Both the position numbers and the translations under genes were made by a program. DNA of 42,425 bases from Clostridia bacterium (lineage in GTDB: Bacteria; Bacillota; Clostridia; Oscillospirales; Acutalibacteraceae), in assembly GCA_017543285.1 (NCBI GenBank), contig JAFYGK010000013.1, positions 1-42,425 on the forward strand, in the 5' to 3' direction. Positions 36,010 through 42,425 of the stretch are shown piece by piece. The notes beneath the pieces were generated by a model. It made no database searches. It was not told where the DNA came from and worked only from the letters and a program-made list of their open reading frames with translations. Within the stretch, counting starts at the first letter, position 1. Every line of letters starts with the position of its first letter.

Positions 36010-36744
36010 ATGTCAAAAACCGTTATCATCACCGGCGCATCGCGCGGCATTGGGCGGGAAACTGCGCTTGCCTTCGCCGGAATCGGCTGCAGCGTAGCGA
36101 TTAATTATAACAGCAGCGAGGAAGCTGCCATAGGGCTTCTGGAAGAGCTGCGCCGGATTGGAGCGCAGAGCATAGCGATAAAAGCCGACGTTTCGGACAG
36201 ACGGCAGGTCGATGAAATGTTCGGCATCGTCAATGAGCAGCTCGGAAGCGTGGACGTGCTGATCAATAATGCGGGTATTTCACAGCAAAAGCTCTTTACC
36301 GACGTCACAGAGCAGGAATGGGACAGAATGTTCGGAGTCAACGTAAAAGGTGTTTTCAACTGCTGTCAGGCTGCGCTCGGCGCAATGATACCGCGTCACA
36401 GCGGCTCGATAATCAACATTTCCTCCATGTGGGGACAGGTAGGCGCATCCTGCGAGGTACACTACAGCGCGGCAAAGGCTGCGGTAATAGGGCTTACCAG
36501 GGCGCTGGCAAAGGAGGTCGGTCCCAGCGGTGTGCGCGTAAACTGTATTGCGCCGGGCGTGATAGATACTGACATGTGTGCCTGTTTGCGCGATGAGGAT
36601 ATAAAAGCGCTCCGCAACGAAACCCCCCTCGGCAGGATCGGAAGGACGTCGGACATTGCGGCTGCGGCTTTGTTTCTGGCAAGCGAAGACGCCGGATTTA
36701 TCACAGGACAGGTTCTTGGAGTAAACGGCGGCATGGTGATATAA
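36010..36744 (+). CDS. ymfI: short-chain dehydrogenase, probable EF-P 5-aminopentanone reductase (244 aa)
   Basis: This is a classical SDR: cofactor loop TGASRGIG at 9-16, NNAG near 86, catalytic Ser138/139 with Tyr152 and Lys156 in YSAAKAA, and C-terminal ITGQVLGVNGGMVI. The stretch SMWGQVGASCEVHYSAAKAA is one I associate with proteins annotated as elongation factor P 5-aminopentanone reductase (YmfI), which finish the EF-P lysine modification. The general alternative is a FabG-type 3-oxoacyl-ACP reductase, and the divergent xylB could hint at a polyol dehydrogenase. The start at 36010 has ACAGGAG upstream; an upstream in-frame start overlaps the promoter. A strong terminator follows. Confidence 0.8.
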   Translation: MSKTVIITGASRGIGRETALAFAGIGCSVAINYNSSEEAAIGLLEELRRIGAQSIAIKADVSDRRQVDEMFGIVNEQLGSVDVLINNAGISQQKLFTDVTEQEWDRMFGVNVKGVFNCCQAALGAMIPRHSGSIINISSMWGQVGASCEVHYSAAKAAVIGLTRALAKEVGPSGVRVNCIAPGVIDTDMCACLRDEDIKALRNETPLGRIGRTSDIAAAALFLASEDAGFITGQVLGVNGGMVI

Positions 36745-36763
36745 TCAATAAAAGATAAAATAA

Positions 36764-36802
36764 AAAACCGGTCGGCTGAAAAACTCTGCCGACCGGTTTT
36801 GA
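36764..36802. terminator. bidirectional terminator between the SDR gene and cinA
   Basis: A 13-bp perfect stem (36764-36776 with 36788-36800) has an 11-nt loop. T-runs lie on both sides; the minus-strand run serves the cinA fusion gene. Confidence 0.88.
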
Positions 36803-36865
36803 CGTTATGCTGAAAACCGAATGAAAAAAATGGTCCGGAATGACGTTTTGTCCTTGACCGGTTTA

Positions 36866-39448
36866 TCATTCCTCGGGGTTGGATGCGCTCTCGCTCGAGG
36901 GTTCGCCGGAGGATTCGGGCGGAGTCTGGGATGTTGATTCGGAAGAGGACGGCTTTTTCGACGAGCTGGGTGTGCTCGAAGGCTTGCTTGAGGAGCTCGT
37001 GGAGCTGGACGGTTTTTTCGACGAGCTGGGTGTGCTCGAAGGCTTTTTAGATGAGCTGGGTGTGCTCGAAGGCTTTTTAGACGAGCTGGGTGTGCTCGAA
37101 GGCTTTTTAGACGAGCTTGGTGTGCCGGAGGGTGTTGAGCTGGAAGAAGCACGACTCGAAGAAGATTCTACGGCGCTTGATTCGGGAGCCGAAGAGGGCT
37201 GACTTGAAGCCTGACTCGCAGGTTCACCTGAAGAAGCAGACGATTCAGCCTTGGGAGGAATGAACGCGCCGCTGTTCTGGTTTGCCTTTCCGGAGGGTTC
37301 CTCATCGAGAGAAACTCTTTTTGCGGCAACGTAGAATTTATAGTCGGGGTATTCGTCGCTGTCAACGGCAATAACCACAATGCTGTCATCCTCGCCAACT
37401 TTTACGCCTGTGTCAAGCAAAGAACGCCCTGTCAGCTCGTCGGCAAACTGTGTTGAAAGCCCGCCGTTTGCGGCGTCAAAGGGGAGGCGGAGGTCGTTAT
37501 CATTCATATATCCGACCGCAAATACCCTGTAGGCTGCCCGCCTTTCGCGAGTGTCGACGTTTATTATATCATGACTTTCCAGTATGGAAGGATCTTTGAG
37601 GCTTGTCAGACCGGATTGTCCGCCCAGAATGAGGATCATCCTATCGTTTGACGGATCAACAGTCTTATTATAGTATTGGAGCGCTTCGCCGTCATCGCTT
37701 CCGATTTCCAACGGTGCGCCGCTGAGCGATACAGGAGCTTTTATAGTGCTGCTGGGAACATACAATACGGCTTTAACGTCATCCGAAAGGCCCTCGAACA
37801 AAGCGGGATCGGGAGCGACGTTCTCTGTCTGCGCCGAAGCGGATGGGTTATTCTGCCCGGATACCCATGATTGGATCTGAGGCATCATAAACATTGCCGC
37901 AATGCCTATTGTCAGAAGGATAAAGACGGCGATAAGAAAACCCGTCAGCTTTCCGAGATGTTTGTCCCTGCCGTCTTTATAGTCGGCTTCCTCGTAATCA
38001 TCGTCGGTAAGACGGCTTGCATCGTAAGCAGCGATGTTGTCATCCGCCGCAGCGGAGCCCGGCAAATCCGGAGCCGACAGCGGCATCGCACTGACAGCCG
38101 CCTGCGGAAATTCCTCAACATCGACCGATTGATTATAGTCGACGACGACGTTTTCGGGTATTGGCTGATTTTCGGTGTCAATATTTTCTTTTTCGGTTGT
38201 GACCGCCTTGATAAAGGCAGGGTTTGTCTTATATGATGTGAGCGAGATGGAACCATCAAGCACCTCGGGCAGACTTGCCAGATACTGCCTGACAAGCTCC
38301 AGCGCGGAATTTGCCGCGAGCGTTCTGACATAGTCGCGCTCTCTTCCTTCGGCAGCCTTGAGCTTTTTGATCCAAACTCTGCCGGAATCGGCGAGGGCAA
38401 AATAAACCAGGCCGACCGGCTTATCCGGTGTTCCTCCACCGGGCCCTGCGATACCGGTCACGCCGATGCCGAGAGAAGATGCGCTTATCTGCCTTGCTCC
38501 GATAGCCATTGCCGCCGCGACCTCGGGGCTGACCTCGCCGTATCTTTCGATGGTGCTTTTCTTGACTCCGAGTATATTATGCTTTATTTCGCCTGTGTAC
38601 GCCGCTACTCCGCAAAGGAAAACAGAGGAGCTGCCGGGTATTTCCGTCAGGCATTTTGAAATAAGACCCGCCGTACAGCTTTCGGCTGTGGATATGGTCA
38701 GGGACTTTCTTCTTAGCAGATCGACAACCGTCTGCTGGAGACTTTGAGGCGCATCTTTGTGGATATAATCACTGAAGATGTCGTTCAGACTTTCGCGGAC
38801 AGGGTTGATAAGCTGCTTTCCCTGGCTTCTTGTGGCCGCTCTTGCCGTGAGTATGAGCGCAACCTTCCCATCGCGCTCCTTAATCCGTATTTCGGGATTT
38901 TTAGAAGCTGCGATCTCGCTCATACGCATGACCGTTTCATCAGCGCTTATTCCGGTAAGCTCGATAATATGCGTGGAAACCGTACCGGGTGAAAACTTTT
39001 CGAGGAATTTCCTCGCATGGTCATTGAACATGGGTGAAAACTCGCTTGCTCTCGAGGGCATAGCAACGACGAGCTGGCTGCCCGCGGCAAAGGCACAGCC
39101 GGGATGACTGTCTGTTTTGCTCTGGAAAATAGCGCATCTTTTGGGCAGGGAAAGCTTTCTCAGGCCGATATTGCGCTCCTCGGTGTCGACCGAAAGCACC
39201 CGGGACGCGGTCTCGACGGAAAATCCTCCGTTGTCCGGATCCAGTGCCCCGAGCATAAATACAATATTGCTTCGCCCCCTGGAATTCTCAAGAAGCTGCC
39301 CGAGCGTTTCTTTGTCCGGCGCATAGTGAATGCTGCCGGTTACATCTATGCCCATATCAAAAAGCTCTTTTATCAGATACTGAGCGCACTGCTTGAGCTC
39401 CTTATTGGATATATCCTGTGTCGCTATACAAATAAGTTCGGCGGTCAT
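36866..39448 (-). CDS. cinA: CinA/PncC protein fused to a membrane helix and a degenerate sortase-like domain (860 aa)
   Basis: Residues 1 to about 170 align with the CinA N-terminal (MoCF) domain but have lost its motifs: ATQDI where GTELL is expected and GALDPDNGG where GGLGPT is. Residues about 235-391 are an intact CinA C-terminal (PncC, nicotinamide-nucleotide amidase) domain with TAESCTAGLISKCLTEIPGS and VTGIAGPGGGTPDKPVGLVY. An acidic linker (392-499) and one membrane helix (about 500-523) follow. The outer part, about 548-716, resembles a class B sortase (DPSILESHDIINVDT, AYRVFAVGY, RSLLDTGVKVGEDDSIVVI), but His is replaced (LILGGQ for YGHN) and Cys is replaced (IAVD for TC). The last 144 residues are Ser/Pro/Lys rich with SSSKKPSSTP repeats. 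It lies 37 bp after thiI on the same strand. Ordinary CinA is about 410 residues. GGAG is 11 bp before the start at 39448. Confidence 0.85.
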   Translation of the reverse strand: MTAELICIATQDISNKELKQCAQYLIKELFDMGIDVTGSIHYAPDKETLGQLLENSRGRSNIVFMLGALDPDNGGFSVETASRVLSVDTEERNIGLRKLSLPKRCAIFQSKTDSHPGCAFAAGSQLVVAMPSRASEFSPMFNDHARKFLEKFSPGTVSTHIIELTGISADETVMRMSEIAASKNPEIRIKERDGKVALILTARAATRSQGKQLINPVRESLNDIFSDYIHKDAPQSLQQTVVDLLRRKSLTISTAESCTAGLISKCLTEIPGSSSVFLCGVAAYTGEIKHNILGVKKSTIERYGEVSPEVAAAMAIGARQISASSLGIGVTGIAGPGGGTPDKPVGLVYFALADSGRVWIKKLKAAEGRERDYVRTLAANSALELVRQYLASLPEVLDGSISLTSYKTNPAFIKAVTTEKENIDTENQPIPENVVVDYNQSVDVEEFPQAAVSAMPLSAPDLPGSAAADDNIAAYDASRLTDDDYEEADYKDGRDKHLGKLTGFLIAVFILLTIGIAAMFMMPQIQSWVSGQNNPSASAQTENVAPDPALFEGLSDDVKAVLYVPSSTIKAPVSLSGAPLEIGSDDGEALQYYNKTVDPSNDRMILILGGQSGLTSLKDPSILESHDIINVDTRERRAAYRVFAVGYMNDNDLRLPFDAANGGLSTQFADELTGRSLLDTGVKVGEDDSIVVIAVDSDEYPDYKFYVAAKRVSLDEEPSGKANQNSGAFIPPKAESSASSGEPASQASSQPSSAPESSAVESSSSRASSSSTPSGTPSSSKKPSSTPSSSKKPSSTPSSSKKPSSTPSSSKKPSSSTSSSSKPSSTPSSSKKPSSSESTSQTPPESSGEPSSESASNPEE
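36944..37123 (-). repeat. 30-bp minisatellite in the cinA tail
   Basis: Tandem 30-bp units encode SSSKKPSSTP-like decapeptides. The units between about 37018 and 37123 are nearly identical, and those from 36944 to 37017 are more divergent. The unit length keeps frame, so copy-number change would alter only tail length. Confidence 0.88.
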
Positions 39449-39485
39449 CAGTTTTTCAGCTCCGTTTTTCAGTATAGTATTTGTT

Positions 39486-40661
39486 TTATTGCAGTTCAAT
39501 TACGGTTTTTTCGCTGTTGAGCACAGCATTCTCTATCATTTCGTCCCAGTCTACCGCGCTTTCGGCAGCGATAACATCCTCAAGGCGAGGACGTGTTCTC
39601 GGGTGTCTTGGGGTAAACACGGTACAGCAGTCATCATATGGTTCGATGGAAATATCGAATGTGTCAATCTTTCTAGAAACGGCTATTATTTCTTCCTTGT
39701 CCATGCCAATGAGCGGGCGAAAAACCGGTTTCCGTGCCGCGGCGTCGGTGCAGCCGAGAGCCAGCATGGTCTGGCTTGCCACCTGTCCGAGCGACTCTCC
39801 CGTAATAAGGGCGTCACAGTTTTGCTTGTCCGCTATTATTGAGGAAATTTTCATCATAAGGCGGCGCATTATCAGCGTGGAATATTCTTCGGGGCATTTA
39901 TCTCTTATAGCCTCCTGCATTTCGGTGAAGGGAACGACAAAGAGCCCTATAGAGCCCGCATATTCCGATACCCTTTCAAGCAGGGATTTTACCTTCATCA
40001 GAGCGCGCTCGCTCGTGTAAGGGGGGCTTGCAAAGTGGACGGCCGTCAGCTGGACGCCTCGTTTTGCCATCATATAGCCCGCAACGGGACTGTCTATTCC
40101 GCCGGATATGAGCAAAGCCGCCCGGCCGGATGTGCCGACCGGCATTCCGCCTGCACCGACAAGCTGTCTGCCGTGGATATACGCGGCATAGTCTCTTATT
40201 TCAACATTTACAATGACGTCGGGATTGTGAACGTCAACGGTCAGGTGGGGGTATCTTTCCAGCAGCGCTTCGCCGGCGAGAGCACAGATTTCGGGCGATT
40301 TGAGGGGGAATTTTTTGTCCGAGCGCTTGGCTTCGACCTTGAAAGTTTTCGCACCCTCAAGTCCCAGCTTGTCATACTCGGACACCCTTTGCAGAATGTC
40401 GTCCATGCTTTTCCGGGCGACGCAGGCTCTTGAGAAAGCGGCTATACCGAATATTTTTGCCGTACGCTCAATGGCGGCTTCAATATCAAATTCATCAGTC
40501 TGCGGTTCGATGGAAATTGTGGATTGCGCCGATTTTACTTTTATCGGACCTATAGGCGATACGGCCCTCCTGATATTTTTCATCAGGACCGATTCGAATG
40601 TGGAGCGGTTGAGCCCCTTGAGCGCGAGCTCGCCGCATTTTATCAGAATTATTTCCTGCAT
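39486..40661 (-). CDS. thiI: tRNA sulfurtransferase ThiI (391 aa)
   Basis: ThiI makes 4-thiouridine at tRNA position 8 and can supply sulfur for thiazole synthesis. An N-terminal ferredoxin-like plus THUMP region covers about 1-165, and the PP-loop SGGIDSPVAGY sits at 186-196. PYDDCCTVFTPRHP near 341 is the usual family end. There is no C-terminal rhodanese domain, as in Bacillus ThiI, which takes sulfur straight from the partner desulfurase NifZ; that gene is immediately upstream. The start at 40661 has GGAG 7 bp upstream; a longer in-frame start at 40682 would overlap it. It has its own extended -10 promoter. Confidence 0.96.
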   Translation of the reverse strand: MQEIILIKCGELALKGLNRSTFESVLMKNIRRAVSPIGPIKVKSAQSTISIEPQTDEFDIEAAIERTAKIFGIAAFSRACVARKSMDDILQRVSEYDKLGLEGAKTFKVEAKRSDKKFPLKSPEICALAGEALLERYPHLTVDVHNPDVIVNVEIRDYAAYIHGRQLVGAGGMPVGTSGRAALLISGGIDSPVAGYMMAKRGVQLTAVHFASPPYTSERALMKVKSLLERVSEYAGSIGLFVVPFTEMQEAIRDKCPEEYSTLIMRRLMMKISSIIADKQNCDALITGESLGQVASQTMLALGCTDAAARKPVFRPLIGMDKEEIIAVSRKIDTFDISIEPYDDCCTVFTPRHPRTRPRLEDVIAAESAVDWDEMIENAVLNSEKTVIELQ

Positions 40662-40700
40662 TGTTGTCTCCGGGAACAGCATTTTTTATATATACATATA

Positions 40701-40730
40701 ATTATAGCATAAAACAGCTTTTATTAGCAA
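40701..40730 (-). promoter_or_regulatory. promoter of thiI
   Basis: On the minus strand TTGCTA (40725-40730), 18 bp, and TATAAT (40701-40706) with an upstream TG (extended -10). Confidence 0.6.
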
Positions 40731-40802
40731 CGGGTTTTGACATTTTTGCCGCACGAGTCATGAAATATTTGCCATATGGATCGGGTAATACTGCAAAACG
40801 CC

Positions 40803-41927
40803 TTATCTTCTCAGCGTCTTTATTGCCTTTTCTATCCCTGCGGCGAGTCTGTCAACGTCGTCGGCGGTATTATACCGGCAAAAGCTGATCCTGAGCGCGC
40901 TGTCGACCCTTTTGGCCGGCAGGCCGTAGGCCGTCAGGACCCGGCTTTTTTTGCCCTTTGAACAGGCCGAGCCGCTTGAAACATAAATGCCCGATTCGGC
41001 CAAAAAATGAAGCAGCGTTTCCGACCTGATGCCTTCGACCGAGATATTGACCACATAGGGGAGGCAATCGTCGCCGGAATTGAAAAATATTCCCTCGAGT
41101 CTGCCGAGACTTTCCGTCAGCCTGTCGCGAAGGGATTTGACACGGTCGAGATTTTCCTGAAGGCTTCCGATTTCCTCAATTGCAGCGCCCATAGCGGGTA
41201 TCAGGCAGCTTTCGGTGCCGGGACAGATCCCTCTTTCCTGCCCGCCGCCGAAGATATATGGCGCGATGCGCGACTTCTGAGCGACATAAAGCGCGGCAAC
41301 GCCCTTGGGAGCATGTATTTTATGTCCGCTGACCGTCACAAGCTGCGCGCCGACAGATCTGGGGTTAACGGGGATTTTGCCGAACGCCTGTACCGCGTCG
41401 ATATGGAAAAGCGCGGGCGATCCCTTTGCGTCGATTATCTTTTTTACCTTGTCAACGGGAAATACCGTGCCCATCTCATTGTTGACCATCATCATGCTGA
41501 CAAGTATCGTATCGGAGGTTACGGCGTTTTCTATCTGTCCGGCTGTGATTTCGCCGTTTTCCGGTCTTATCCGTACCACGTTGAAGCCGTCGCTTTCAAG
41601 CGATTTTACGGTTTCGTAAACGCTCGGATGCTCGACCTCGGTGGTGACAATGGTGTTTCCTCTGCGGCGCAGCGCCTTTGCCGCGCCCATTACGGCTATG
41701 TTGTTTGCAATGGTTCCGCTTGGAGTAAAATATATTTCCCGCTCGTCGCATCGGAGAAAATCCGCGACGGTCCTGCGCGCCGCAGTTATCTCCTTTTCCG
41801 CTTCGATTCCGTATGAATGAAGCGAGCTGGGATTGCCCCAGTTGTCACAGAGCATATGATTTACCTTTTTTATCGCGCTTTGACAGGGCTTTGTCGTTGC
41901 GCTGTTGTCCAGATAGGTGATTTCCAT
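40803..41927 (-). CDS. nifZ: cysteine desulfurase, NifZ type (374 aa)
   Basis: This PLP enzyme takes sulfur from cysteine as a protein-bound persulfide. PLP lysine Lys203 is in SGHKIHAPKG and the persulfide Cys322 in SSGSACSKG. The N-terminal YLDNSATTKP is typical. Position 72 reads GTIANN where most NifS/IscS have GTEANN. Pairing with a rhodanese-less thiI 141 bp downstream matches the nifZ-thiI arrangement of Bacillus, so it most likely serves tRNA 4-thiouridine and not Fe-S assembly. AAGGAA precedes the start. Confidence 0.94.
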   Translation of the reverse strand: MEITYLDNSATTKPCQSAIKKVNHMLCDNWGNPSSLHSYGIEAEKEITAARRTVADFLRCDEREIYFTPSGTIANNIAVMGAAKALRRRGNTIVTTEVEHPSVYETVKSLESDGFNVVRIRPENGEITAGQIENAVTSDTILVSMMMVNNEMGTVFPVDKVKKIIDAKGSPALFHIDAVQAFGKIPVNPRSVGAQLVTVSGHKIHAPKGVAALYVAQKSRIAPYIFGGGQERGICPGTESCLIPAMGAAIEEIGSLQENLDRVKSLRDRLTESLGRLEGIFFNSGDDCLPYVVNISVEGIRSETLLHFLAESGIYVSSGSACSKGKKSRVLTAYGLPAKRVDSALRISFCRYNTADDVDRLAAGIEKAIKTLRR

Positions 41928-41968
41928 TTCAGGTTCCTTTTCTTTTTGTTTTCGACTCTAACCTTTAT

Positions 41969-41997
41969 ATTATATTATAAAACCCGGTAAAAATCAA
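41969..41997 (-). promoter_or_regulatory. promoter of nifZ
   Basis: On the minus strand TTGATT (41992-41997), 17 bp, TATAAT (41969-41974). The -35 directly follows the rplT terminator. Confidence 0.72.
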
Positions 41998-41998
41998 A

Positions 41999-42036
41999 TT
42001 AATCCGCATGAAGCATAATAGCCCATGCGGATTAAT
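41999..42036 (-). terminator. terminator of the rplT operon
   Basis: A 10-bp perfect stem (42001-42010 with 42024-42033) with a 13-nt loop and a T-rich tail on the minus strand. Confidence 0.8.
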
Positions 42037-42063
42037 AAAAGAAATCTGTATAGTTGCCTGCAA

Positions 42064-42417
42064 TTACAGCGCTGCCTTTGCTTTGTCGCAGAGAGCTGTG
42101 AAGGCCTTGGGATCGGCAATGGCGATCTCGGACAGCATCTTGCGGTTGAGCGCTACATCAGCCTTTTTGAGACCGTTCATAAATGTTGAATAATTCATGC
42201 CATTAGCTTTGCAGCCGGCGGAAATGCGGGTTATCCACAGGCGGCGGAAATCACGCTTTTTCTGCTTGCGGCCGATATATGCATAGTTGCCTGACTTCAT
42301 GACGGCCTGCTTGGCCATCTTAAAATGCTTGGACTTGGAACCCCAGTAACCCTTTGCAAACTTGAGAACCTTGTTTCTTCTCTTGCGGGTCATCATTGCG
42401 CCTTTTATACGAGCCAT
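42064..42417 (-). CDS. rplT: 50S ribosomal protein L20 (117 aa)
   Basis: L20 binds 23S rRNA early in large-subunit assembly and can repress its own operon. The conserved N-terminus [19 protein letters not shown], the [11 protein letters not shown] and [11 protein letters not shown] segments, and the length identify it. Its ribosome binding site lies beyond the window; infC and rpmI are expected upstream but cannot be seen. It ends in the terminator at 41999-42036. Confidence 0.99.
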   Translation of the reverse strand: MARIKGAMMTRKRRNKVLKFAKGYWGSKSKHFKMAKQAVMKSGNYAYIGRKQKKRDFRRLWITRISAGCKANGMNYSTFMNGLKKADVALNRKMLSEIAIADPKAFTALCDKAKAAL

Positions 42418-42425
42418 ATCTTAAA

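Noticed and set aside
36866..37400. Active class B sortase
   Set aside because: Both the catalytic His and Cys positions are substituted; only the fold pattern remains.

Overview
The window reads as chromosomal DNA from an anaerobic Clostridia species, most likely a gut Oscillospirales (Ruminococcaceae-like) organism. Reasons: a sigma-H-type sigma factor, type I dockerin modules on three secreted proteins, a signal-less Amidase_3 of the type common in spore formers, a ThiI without rhodanese paired with its own NifS-like desulfurase, strong AGGAGG-type ribosome binding sites, and many sigma-A promoters with near-consensus -35/-10 boxes. No phage, insertion sequence or CRISPR array was seen. 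Assignments rest on reading motifs by eye; no database search was made.

Layout. 1-1000: a small NrdD-like gene between two near-identical terminators, then two serine tRNAs with a shared promoter. 1-5 kb: a membrane PDZ protein beside an HtrA protease, both with long disordered cytoplasmic tails. 4.4-9.4 kb: cell-wall genes (Amidase_3-SH3, dockerin-VanY, zinc-ribbon/TM/VanY), mntP and upp. 9.5-15.7 kb: nitroreductase, two more dockerin proteins (one with a recent internal duplication, one LRR-Fn3-dockerin) and a phosphohexomutase. 16-19.7 kb: an XRE regulator, a lipoprotein, an iron alcohol dehydrogenase, a CxxC-x17-CxxC zinc protein and sigma-H.

19.9-34.2 kb, all on the minus strand, is a complete arginine block in transcription order argG-argH-argC-argJ-(HAD phosphatase)-argB-argD-argF, followed by a separately promoted carA-carB. 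ArgJ makes the acetyl cycle self-sustaining, ArgB has the N-terminal helix of arginine-inhibited kinases, and the argG promoter carries an ARG-box-like site. Several parts are odd: carB is fused in frame to a diaminopimelate epimerase, CarA has Asn in place of the glutaminase catalytic His, the epimerase has Ala in place of its first catalytic Cys, and a HAD phosphatase sits inside the operon by stop-start overlap.

34.3-42.4 kb: xylulokinase diverging from an SDR resembling the EF-P 5-aminopentanone reductase, then nifZ-thiI-cinA and rplT on the minus strand. The cinA product is the most unusual protein here: a CinA/PncC-type cytoplasmic part, a single membrane helix, an extracytoplasmic class-B-sortase-like domain that has lost its His and Cys, and a Ser/Pro/Lys 10-residue repeat tail encoded by a 30-bp minisatellite.
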